Source: Streptomyces sp. OfavH-34-F (GTDB lineage Bacteria > Actinomycetota > Actinomycetes > Streptomycetales > Streptomycetaceae). From it: a stretch of 33,980 nt of DNA. Below the pieces are notes generated by a model. It was given only the letters and a program-made list of their open reading frames with translations, had not been told where the DNA came from and ran no database searches. The translations under genes were made by a program, and so were the position numbers. Position 1 is the first letter of the stretch; each line of letters opens with the position of its first letter. The stretch is taken from the NCBI RefSeq assembly GCF_022347745.1, contig NZ_JAKRGC010000031.1, forward strand, positions 1 to 33,980, in the 5' to 3' direction. Shown here piece by piece: positions 25,999 through 32,690 of this stretch.

Positions 25999-26880
25999 TT
26001 GACTGAGCAGCTTCGACTGATGGCCGTACACGCTCACCCCGACGACGAGTCGAGCAAGGGCGCGGCGACCATGGCCAAGTATGTGTCCGAGGGGGTGGAC
26101 GTGCTGGTCGTGACCTGCACGGGAGGCGAGCGCGGCTCCATCCTCAACCCGAAACTCCAGGGCGACGCCTACATCGAGGAGAACATCCACGAGGTGCGCC
26201 GGAAGGAGATGGACGAAGCCCGCGAGATCCTGGGCGTCAAACAGGAGTGGCTCGGCTTCGTCGACTCCGGCCTGCCCGAGGGCGACCCGCTGCCGCCGCT
26301 GCCCGAGGGCTGCTTCGCCCTGGAGGACGAGACCGTCGCGGCCGGCCGCCTCGTCGCCAAGATCCGCGCCTTCCGGCCGCAGGTCATCACCACGTACGAC
26401 GAGAACGGGGGCTACCCGCACCCCGACCACATCATGACCCACACCATCTCCATGATCGCCTTCGAGGGCGCGGCGGACACCGAGAAGTTCCCCGAGGAGG
26501 AATTCGGCCCCGCCTGGACACCGCAGAAGCTCTACTACAACCAGGGCTTCAACCGGCCGCGCACCGTCGCACTGCACGAGGCGCTGCTCGCACGCGGCAT
26601 GGAGTCCCCGTACGGGGAGTGGCTGGAGCGCTGGAAGGAGTTCGGCCGCGCCGAGCGCACGCTGACCACGCACATCCCGTGCGCCGAGTTCTTCGAGATC
26701 CGCGACAAGGCGCTGATCGCGCACGCCACGCAGATCGACCCGGACGGCGGCTGGTTCCGCGTCCCGATGGACATCCAGCGGGAGGTCTGGCCCACCGAGG
26801 AGTACGAACTGGCGAAGTCTCTCGTCGATACCTCCCTCCCCGAGAGCGACCTCTTCGCGGGCATCCGCGACAATGCCTGA
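25999..26880 (+). CDS. mca: Mycothiol S-conjugate amidase
   Basis: 293 residues. A zinc amidase that cleaves mycothiol S-conjugates to a mercapturic acid and GlcN-inositol, a detoxification step specific to actinomycetes. The metal site is visible in AVHAHPDDESSKGAATMAKY and YPHPDHIMTH. LPHPDD-superfamily conservation runs throughout (VVTCTGGERGSILNP, FVDSGLPEGDPLPPLP, ITTYDENGGYPHP, IYYNQGFNRPR-like). Length separates it only weakly from MshB, but the sequence is Mca-like. TTG 25999 is preferred because GAGGA at 25987-25991 has 7-nt spacing; in-frame GTG 25981 would add six residues (MTEDRV) with no good ribosome-binding site. Confidence 0.94.
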   Translation: MTEQLRLMAVHAHPDDESSKGAATMAKYVSEGVDVLVVTCTGGERGSILNPKLQGDAYIEENIHEVRRKEMDEAREILGVKQEWLGFVDSGLPEGDPLPPLPEGCFALEDETVAAGRLVAKIRAFRPQVITTYDENGGYPHPDHIMTHTISMIAFEGAADTEKFPEEEFGPAWTPQKLYYNQGFNRPRTVALHEALLARGMESPYGEWLERWKEFGRAERTLTTHIPCAEFFEIRDKALIAHATQIDPDGGWFRVPMDIQREVWPTEEYELAKSLVDTSLPESDLFAGIRDNA

Positions 26881-26881
26881 T

Positions 26882-27112
26882 ATGTACGCGACTCAGGCAC
26901 TGACGAACCTCGTCCCGCTCGCCGAGGAACTCGACAAGAACAAGGTGACCCCAGGGGTCCTCGGCTTCATCGTCTTCGCGGTCCTCGCCGTGGGCGTGTG
27001 GCTGCTCATGAAGTCGATGAACCGGCACATGGGACGGGTCGACTTCGAGGAGGCGCCGGAGGAGCCGGCGGCACCGGAGCCGGCCGGGCCGGTGTCCGCG
27101 AAGCGGAAGTAG
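26882..27112 (+). CDS. Small single-pass membrane protein downstream of mca
   Basis: 76 residues from ATG 26882, or 79 from ATG 26873, which overlaps the mca stop. One transmembrane helix (GVLGFIVFAVLAVGVWLLM) is followed by a basic stretch (KSMNRHMGR) and an acidic, Pro/Ala-rich tail ending SAKRK. The ATG lies one base after the mca stop with no separate Shine-Dalgarno, so translation is probably coupled. Function unknown. Confidence 0.8.
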   Translation: MYATQALTNLVPLAEELDKNKVTPGVLGFIVFAVLAVGVWLLMKSMNRHMGRVDFEEAPEEPAAPEPAGPVSAKRK

Positions 27113-27126
27113 CCCGGAGCAGCGCA

Positions 27127-27158
27127 CGGGGGCGGGGCGCCGCAGCGTCCCGCCCCCG
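27127..27158. terminator. Bidirectional hairpin terminator
   Basis: A perfect 10-bp stem, CGGGGGCGGG at 27127-27136 and CCCGCCCCCG at 27149-27158, with a 12-nt loop, between the mca operon end (27112) and the convergent chimeric gene (stop at 27162). Confidence 0.75.
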
Positions 27159-27161
27159 GCC

Positions 27162-29720
27162 TCAGAGCGCGACGCCCATGACCTCCCGCGTCCGGCGCGA
27201 CGGCAGCAGCCCCAGCGTCCACGCCTGCCAGCCCGCCTCCAGATCCACCCCGCGCTCCAGCACCACCCCGTACGCGTCCGCGCAGTCGTTCACCTCGGCG
27301 TCCCTGGCCGGATGGGCCGCCGCCCGCAGCTCCGCCAGCTCCTGCTGCGCCACCACCGTGCCCACCTCGACCCCGCCGGGCGAGGCGTACGGCAGCAGCG
27401 TGCAGCGCAGGAAGCGCGCCCAGTCCGCGCCCCGCGCGTCCCCGTACGACTCGAACAGCCCGACCGCCTCGCCGCACAGCTCCAGGGCCTGCGGCGCCCG
27501 CTGGTTGCCCGCGTCGATCACCGCGAGGTCCAGGCAGGTCCACGCCTCCCCGTGGGCCACCCCGATCCGCCGGAAGTCCGCCCGCGCGTCCACCAGCAAC
27601 TGGCGGGCGAACCCGGAATTGCGCAGGTTGCCCGTCTGCGCGGCCCGCTGGTCGCGGCTGACGCGCCCCGAGTGCTGCCGGGCGCACGCCAGCCCGTAGA
27701 CGTCCCGCATCCGGGAGAACATCGACCGGGCCCGCTCCAGCTGCCGGACCGCGTCCACCGTGTCCCCGGCCTCCTCCAGCGCCTGCCCCAGGTGGTACAG
27801 CGTCCACGCCTCGCCGCGCGCGTCCTCGTTGTCCCGGTGGTGGGCCAGCGCCCCGGTCAGCCGCTCCACCGCCGCGTCCGCCTCGCCCCCCGCCAGCAGG
27901 GCCCGCGCCAGCTGCGTCGTCGCCCACGCCGTGCCGCGCTCGTCGTGCGTGCGCCCGTACAGTTCGAGGGCCGTGCCCAGGGCGGACCCGGCCCGCTCCC
28001 GGTCGTCCAGGCGCAGCCACACCTGGCCCAGCTGGAACCACGTCCACGCCTCCCCGTGCAGCGACTCGCCCTCGCGGTGCAGGACGAGCGCGGAGTCCAG
28101 CAGCTCCACCGCCTCGGCCAGGTTGCCCCGGTCCCGCTCCACCGCCGCCAGCGCGTGCATCGACCAGGCCCGGTCCGCGTCCTGCCCGGCCGCCGACTGG
28201 AGCCCCATCGCCTCGCGCAGCCGGGCCGCCGCCTCCGTCAGGTTGCCCTGGTGGTGCAGGGTGATCCCCAGCGAGCACAGCGCCAGCGCCGTACCGGAGT
28301 CGTTCCGCGCCTCCCGGTACAGCCCCACGACCGACGACAGCGTCGTGCGGGCCTTGTCCAGCTCGCCGAGCTGCCGGGCCGCGATCCCCGTACGCCACCG
28401 CACCGACCGCTCCAGCAGCCCCTGGTCGACCGCCTGCGTCAGCTCGCTGATCTCCCCCAGCCGGTACAGGTCGCCGCGCAGCAGGCAGTAGTCGCACAGC
28501 GCGCCCAGCAGCGCGAGCACCGCCCCCTGGTCCACGCCCTCGGCGTGCCGCAGGGCGGAGGTGATGAAGCTCGACTCCTCGTCCAGCCAGCGCAGGGCGG
28601 CGTCCAGGGAGCCGAAGCCGTGCGAGCCGAACTGCCCGGCGCGGGTGGACATCTTCCCGTCCACCATCCGGATCACCGCACCGGCCAGGTCCGCGTAGTT
28701 CGCGATGAGCCGCTCCTGCGCCGCCGCCCGCTCCGCCGGGTCCTCCTCGTCGCGCAGCCGGGCCAGCGCGTGCTGCACCCAGGCGAGTTCGGACTCGGTG
28801 CGGGCGGGCAGGCCGTACTCCCAGCGGGGGTCGTAGGCGAGTTCCTCGTGGCCCCAGCCCCGTTCGTTGAACGGGGGGTGGCAGAGCACGGCGTCGGCGG
28901 CCAGCTCCGGGAAGGCGTCGGCGCGCAGGGTGTCGCCGGTGCGTACGTCGGGTCCGGTGCCGGGGGTGGCGCGCAGGGCGAGGCGGAGGGCGGTGACGGC
29001 GGCGAGGCCGGGGTCGCTCTCCTGCCCGTACAGGGTGGCGGTGCGGGGGGCGGCGGCGAGCAGGGCGCCGGTGCCGGCCGCGGGGTCGAGGACGGTGCGG
29101 GGGGCGGCGTCGCCGGTTCCGGCCAGTTCCGCCATGAGTTCGGCGAGTCCGGGCGGGGTCAGCGTGTACTGGCGCGGGTTGGCGTCGAGTTGGCGGCCCA
29201 GCAGGAACTCGTAGGTCTCGCGGGTGCCGGTCTCGGCGGCGAGTTCGGCGGCGGCGCGCAGCAGGGGGACGGAGGGCAGGAGTTCGGCGCGGTCCGGGGT
29301 GCGGACGGCGCGTCCGTGGCCCGCGGGGCCGAAGCGGTCGGCGAGGGCGTCGCCCAGGGCGAGGGTGAGGACGGCGGCCGTGCGCTCGTCGCTCACTTCG
29401 GTGATCTCGCGCCAGGCGGCGGGATCCCGGTCCGCCAGGAGCAGGGCGCAGCCGACGTGGACGAGGGCGGTGACGGGGCCGGCCGGGTGTCCGGCCAGTT
29501 GCTGCCAGACGCGCTCGCGGAGGGGGACCTCGACGAGTTTGCCCTGGTCGCGGAGCCACTGTTCGACCTCGGAGAGGGCGAAGGAGGGGCTGGTCTCGGT
29601 GCCGCCGACGGGCTGGGGGAAGTCGGCGTGCCGGCGGCGCCAGTTGCTGACGGCGGCGCGCCCCACCCCGGCCAGGCGGGCGATCCCGGCGGCGGTCACC
29701 TCTGTGGCGTTCTCCGGCAC
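27162..29720 (-). CDS. Chimeric protein: HTH + truncated N6-adenine methylase + TPR array
   Basis: 852 residues. Residues ~8-40 are a helix-turn-helix (AAGIARLAGVGRAAVSNWRRR). Residues ~150-323 are the N-terminal half of an HsdM-like N6-adenine methylase: SAM motif I VLDPAAGTGALL (210-221), acidic GQESDP (232-237), and motif IV as CHPPFN (280-285), with His281 where catalytic Asn/Asp is expected. The methylase stops at LARLR (319-323); motifs V-VIII and target recognition are missing. Residues 324-852 begin DEEDPAERAAAQERL and form a TPR solenoid of ~40-residue units (GEAWTWFQLGQVWLRLDD, GEAWTLYHLGQALEEAGD) like the C-terminal half of NB-ARC/TPR proteins without the NTPase. Codons switch from C-ending to G-ending at the join (~28740-28775). 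GTG 29720 has GGGAGA 7-8 nt upstream; ATG 29798 is less likely. Confidence 0.85.
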   Translation of the reverse strand: MPENATEVTAAGIARLAGVGRAAVSNWRRRHADFPQPVGGTETSPSFALSEVEQWLRDQGKLVEVPLRERVWQQLAGHPAGPVTALVHVGCALLLADRDPAAWREITEVSDERTAAVLTLALGDALADRFGPAGHGRAVRTPDRAELLPSVPLLRAAAELAAETGTRETYEFLLGRQLDANPRQYTLTPPGLAELMAELAGTGDAAPRTVLDPAAGTGALLAAAPRTATLYGQESDPGLAAVTALRLALRATPGTGPDVRTGDTLRADAFPELAADAVLCHPPFNERGWGHEELAYDPRWEYGLPARTESELAWVQHALARLRDEEDPAERAAAQERLIANYADLAGAVIRMVDGKMSTRAGQFGSHGFGSLDAALRWLDEESSFITSALRHAEGVDQGAVLALLGALCDYCLLRGDLYRLGEISELTQAVDQGLLERSVRWRTGIAARQLGELDKARTTLSSVVGLYREARNDSGTALALCSLGITLHHQGNLTEAAARLREAMGLQSAAGQDADRAWSMHALAAVERDRGNLAEAVELLDSALVLHREGESLHGEAWTWFQLGQVWLRLDDRERAGSALGTALELYGRTHDERGTAWATTQLARALLAGGEADAAVERLTGALAHHRDNEDARGEAWTLYHLGQALEEAGDTVDAVRQLERARSMFSRMRDVYGLACARQHSGRVSRDQRAAQTGNLRNSGFARQLLVDARADFRRIGVAHGEAWTCLDLAVIDAGNQRAPQALELCGEAVGLFESYGDARGADWARFLRCTLLPYASPGGVEVGTVVAQQELAELRAAAHPARDAEVNDCADAYGVVLERGVDLEAGWQAWTLGLLPSRRTREVMGVAL

Positions 29721-29758
29721 TTGTTGTCTCCCTGTCCCGCTGCCGGCCGATGGCTGGA

Positions 29759-29780
29759 CAACGCACCACGTGGTGCGTTG
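29759..29780. promoter_or_regulatory. 22-bp perfect palindrome upstream of the chimeric gene (candidate operator)
   Basis: CAACGCACCAC at 29759-29769 is followed directly by its exact reverse complement at 29770-29780. It lies 39 bp upstream of GTG 29720. The half-site AACGCACC recurs at 29815-29822, 55 bp further upstream. A minus-strand -10 TATGCT at 29794-29799 would put the palindrome at about +7 to +28. It is an obvious candidate operator, perhaps for the HTH of the gene itself. Confidence 0.5.
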
Positions 29781-29859
29781 GGGCCGTGCCGCGAGCATAC
29801 CGATCCGTTCACAGAACGCACCGCCTCGCTCCCTTCACACCGTGCAGGGGTCCATTCCC

Positions 29860-29885
29860 TGTGAACCGTGTTGACTCGGTTCACA
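29860..29885. promoter_or_regulatory. Inverted repeat over a -35-like box upstream of the DUF4190 gene
   Basis: TGTGAACC at 29860-29867 and GGTTCACA at 29878-29885 form perfect 8-bp arms around a 10-nt spacer containing TTGACT (29871-29876), a good -35. Related TTCACA motifs occur at 29808-29814 and 29834-29839. No good -10 is seen 16-19 nt downstream of TTGACT. A second repeat, ATGA-5 nt-TCAT, lies at 29887-29899. Confidence 0.45.
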
Positions 29886-29969
29886 CATGATGGTGTCATT
29901 GACCTGTCGCCGCACGACGGCGACCACTCGTACCGCTCACGCTTCCCGTACTTGCCGAAGGGCACAGCC

Positions 29970-30848
29970 ATGTCCCAGTTCACGCAGCCGCCGCAGTCCC
30001 CGTACTCCCAGCCGCAGCAGCCGTACGGCCCCGGCCAGGTGCCGGGCGCACACCCCGCGCGCAACGGGCTGGGCGTCGCCGCCCTGATCCTCGGGCTCAT
30101 CGGCGCGGTCTCCGGCCTGATCCCGTTCCTCTTCTGGCTGGCGGGCATCCTCGGCACGATCGCCCTGATCCTGGGCCTGGTGGGCCGTGGCCGCGCCAAG
30201 CGGGGCGAGGCGACGAACAAGGGCATGGCGACGTTCGGCGCGGTCCTCGCGCTGATCGCGCTGATCATGTCGGTGGTCGGCGCGGTGATCACGTTCAAGG
30301 CGGTGGACGACGCGGTGGACGACCTGAACAAGGCGGTGTCGGACACGACGGCGTCCGCGAAGCCGAAGGCGGGCGGGGACAAGGCGAAGGACAAGGGCGG
30401 GAGCAAGGGCGGCGACACGGCGAAGGACGAGAAGGCGAAGGAGGAGAAGCCCGCCGACGAGGCGCTGGAGGCCGGCGACTCGGCGGTCTACGACGACGAC
30501 CTCACGGTCACGGTCGGCGAGCCCGACCCGTACTCCCCCAGCGAGTTCGCCGTGGGGCACACCAAGGGCCACAAGGCGTACAAGGTCACCGTCGTCATCG
30601 AGAACGCCGGCAAGGAGAAGTTCGACGCCACGCTCGTCACCGCCGAGGCCCGGGCCGGCGCGGACGGGGTGAACGCCGAGGAGATCTTCGACGACAAGGT
30701 CGGCGAGGGCTTCACGGGCACGATCCTGCCGGGCAAGAAGGTCACGGTGACCTACGCCTTCGACGCGCCGGCCGACGCGAAGAACCTGACGGTGGAGATC
30801 AGCCCCGGCATCACGTACGACGCCTCCCAGTGGGAGCTGACCCTCTGA
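29970..30848 (+). CDS. DUF4190/DUF4352 membrane protein
   Basis: 292 residues. A Pro/Gln/Tyr-rich N-terminus (~1-32) precedes a DUF4190 module of two transmembrane helices (LGVAALILGLIGAVSGLIPFLFW..., then MATFGAVLALIALIMSVVGAVI) with the typical GRGRAKRGEATNKGMA loop between them. A Lys/Asp/Gly-rich linker (~130-165, KAKDKGGSKGGD) leads to a C-terminal Ig-like DUF4352 domain (YKVTVVIENAGKEKFDATLVTAEARAG) predicted outside the membrane. ATG 29970 has GAAGGG 8 nt upstream; the open frame back to 29868 has none. Function unknown; such proteins are abundant in streptomycetes. It is followed by a terminator. Confidence 0.87.
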   Translation: MSQFTQPPQSPYSQPQQPYGPGQVPGAHPARNGLGVAALILGLIGAVSGLIPFLFWLAGILGTIALILGLVGRGRAKRGEATNKGMATFGAVLALIALIMSVVGAVITFKAVDDAVDDLNKAVSDTTASAKPKAGGDKAKDKGGSKGGDTAKDEKAKEEKPADEALEAGDSAVYDDDLTVTVGEPDPYSPSEFAVGHTKGHKAYKVTVVIENAGKEKFDATLVTAEARAGADGVNAEEIFDDKVGEGFTGTILPGKKVTVTYAFDAPADAKNLTVEISPGITYDASQWELTL

Positions 30849-30874
30849 GCCGCGGGCCCGGCGCCCGTACGGAC

Positions 30875-30916
30875 CGCGCGGCACCCGTCCTCCCCCGGGG
30901 GGGCGGGTGCCGCGCG
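30875..30916. terminator. Bidirectional hairpin terminator
   Basis: A perfect 12-bp stem, CGCGCGGCACCC at 30875-30886 and GGGTGCCGCGCG at 30905-30916. The 18-nt loop can itself pair (CCCCC/GGGGG). It is located between the stops of the convergent DUF4190 and TetR genes. Confidence 0.8.
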
Positions 30917-30924
30917 TCGTCGTG

Positions 30925-31545
30925 TCAGTCCTCGCGCTCGCCGGGCCAGGCGGCCAGGGCCAGTTCCGCGATGGCGGCCAGCGCCTCCGGGCCCGCCCCG
31001 TCGCGCGACTGCTGGGACATGCCCTGGATGATCGTGGCGAAGTACCCGGCGAGGGCACGGGGATCGGCCTGCTCAGGCAGTTCGCCCGCGCGCTGGGCGT
31101 CCCGCAGCCGCGCCGTCCAGACCGCGATGTTGGCGTTGCGCAGTTCCCGCATCCGGGCGGCCACCTCGGCGTCCTGCGGGGCGACGTTGACGGCGGCGGT
31201 GATCGTCATGCAGCCCGCCGGGTGCGAGGGGTCGGCGTAGATTTGGGCGGCCTCCCGCAGGATGCGCGCGAACGCGCGGTAGGCGGTGGGCTCCTCCTCC
31301 AGGGCCTCGCCCATGAACGTCCCGCAGGGCGTCGTCCCGTAGGCGGCGACCGCCTCCTCGAACAGCGTCCGCTTGTCGCCGAAGGCCGCGTAGAGGCTGG
31401 CGGGCCTGATGCCCATCGCCTCGGTCAGCTCACCGATCGAGGTGGCTCCGTACCCCCGCTCCCAGAACAGCCGGACCGCCGCCCCGAGCGCCGCGTCCCG
31501 GTCGAAGGAGCGCGGCCTGCCGCGCGTCGTGCCTCTCTCCGCCAT
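30925..31545 (-). CDS. TetR/AcrR family regulator of the adjacent SDR gene
   Basis: 206 residues. The HTH covers ~13-60: FDRDAALGAAVRLFWERGYGATSIGELTEAMGIRPASLYAAFGDKRTLFEEAV. The C-terminal domain (GCMTITAAVNVAPQDAEVAARM...) belongs to the group that often controls a divergent oxidoreductase. ATG 31545. The 85-bp gap to the divergent SDR gene contains a perfect 21-bp operator-like repeat, so autoregulation and repression of the SDR gene are likely; the inducer is unknown. Confidence 0.92.
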   Translation of the reverse strand: MAERGTTRGRPRSFDRDAALGAAVRLFWERGYGATSIGELTEAMGIRPASLYAAFGDKRTLFEEAVAAYGTTPCGTFMGEALEEEPTAYRAFARILREAAQIYADPSHPAGCMTITAAVNVAPQDAEVAARMRELRNANIAVWTARLRDAQRAGELPEQADPRALAGYFATIIQGMSQQSRDGAGPEALAAIAELALAAWPGERED

Positions 31546-31569
31546 GCCCCCATTCTAGAGCGCCCGTTC

Positions 31570-31590
31570 AAGAACGTGTGCTACGTTCTT
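31570..31590. promoter_or_regulatory. Predicted TetR operator between tetR and SDR genes
   Basis: AAGAACGT at 31570-31577 and ACGTTCTT at 31583-31590 are perfect 8-bp arms with a 5-nt spacer (GTGCT), the size of a TetR-family site. An overlapping small palindrome GTTCAAGAAC lies at 31566-31575. The region is strikingly AT-rich for this genome (31590-31616), as expected for promoters. Confidence 0.65.
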
Positions 31591-31630
31591 TCTGTATCGA
31601 TCATTCAATAAATTGGTGAGGGGAACAGCC

Positions 31631-32404
31631 ATGTCTGCACGCGCACTTGAGGGCAAGGTCGCACTGGTCACCGGCGGCAGCCGGGGCATCGGACGGGGCA
31701 TCGCGGAGCGGCTCGGCCGGGACGGTGCCGTGGTCGCAGTGACCTACGCCCGCGACGCGGCGGCGGCCGACGAGGTCGTCGAGGTCATCCGGAAGGACGG
31801 CGGCACCGCGTTCGCCTTCCGCGCCGAACTGGGCGTCCGGGGCGACGCGGCGGCGCTGTGGGAGGCGTTCGACGCGCGCGTCACCGACCACGCCCCGGGC
31901 GGCGGCGTGGACATCATCGTGAACAACGCGGGCGCCGGGCTCCAGGCGGACCTGGCCTCGCTCACCGAGGAGGGGTTCGACGAGGTCTTCGCCGTCAATG
32001 TGCGGGCGCCGTTCTTCGTCGTCCGCCACGGTCTGGACCGGCTGCGCGACGGCGGCCGGATCGTCAACATATCCAGCGGCGCCGCCCGGCTCGCGATGCC
32101 GGAGATCATCGCCTACAGCGCGACAAAGGGCGCCCTGGACAACTTCACGCTGACCCTCGCCAAGGAGCTGGGCCCGCGCGGCATCACGGTCAACTCGGTG
32201 GCCCCCGGCATCATCGACACCGACATGAACGCGGCCTGGCTGCGCACGGACCCCGAGGCCCGGACCCGCTCCGCCGCCCTGGCCGCCCTGGGCCGGGTCG
32301 GCCGGCCGGACGACGTCGCGGACGCGGTCGCCTTCCTCGCCTCGGACGACTCGCGCTGGGTGACGGGCACGGTGATCGACGCGACGGGCGGCTCCGGCAT
32401 CTGA
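31631..32404 (+). CDS. Short-chain dehydrogenase/reductase (FabG-like)
   Basis: 257 residues, classical SDR. The cofactor motif TGGSRGIG lies near residue 14, the NNAG motif (IIVNNAGAG) follows, and catalytic Ser (NISSGAA) plus YSATK (Tyr and Lys) are intact. The C-terminus ends VTGTVIDATGGSGI, typical of the family. An NAD(P)H-dependent ketone/alcohol oxidoreductase is expected; the substrate is not readable. ATG 31631 has AGGGGA 7 nt upstream. It is divergent from a TetR regulator and probably controlled by it. Confidence 0.93.
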   Translation: MSARALEGKVALVTGGSRGIGRGIAERLGRDGAVVAVTYARDAAAADEVVEVIRKDGGTAFAFRAELGVRGDAAALWEAFDARVTDHAPGGGVDIIVNNAGAGLQADLASLTEEGFDEVFAVNVRAPFFVVRHGLDRLRDGGRIVNISSGAARLAMPEIIAYSATKGALDNFTLTLAKELGPRGITVNSVAPGIIDTDMNAAWLRTDPEARTRSAALAALGRVGRPDDVADAVAFLASDDSRWVTGTVIDATGGSGI

Positions 32405-32690
32405 GGCGACGGCGGCGGCGGGCGGTGCGTCCGTGCTGTGCATCGGGCGCGAGATGGTGCACGCGTGGCGTGGGAATCGGCAGGTACGCGCCGTACGCTC
32501 ACCGGCATCCGGCGCCCGCCGCCGTACGGAACGGGGGCGTCCGTGCTCTCGGGGTGCACGTTCGCCCCGCCACGCCGGTGGCCCGCTCCGTCCGGGGTCG
32601 GCGAGGTCGCCTGAGACGTGGTGCGGCCGGCCCACGGGGGTGGTCGGCCGCACCGCCGCAGGACGCGCGGGCGAAAAACGGGGGACGGAC
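32405..32690. other. Gene-free stretch before the ATPase gene
   Basis: 286 bp between the SDR stop and the next start. The frame of the following gene stays open through it, but without a ribosome-binding site or family-like sequence before GTG 32691. No strong hairpin or promoter was recognised. Confidence 0.4.

Noticed and set aside
26893..29864. Long open frames overlapping the chimeric gene in other frames on both strands (26893-29769 minus, 27312-29864 plus)
   Set aside because: Their translations are low-complexity Arg/Pro/Gly-rich, while the frame ending at 27162 carries methylase and TPR motifs throughout.
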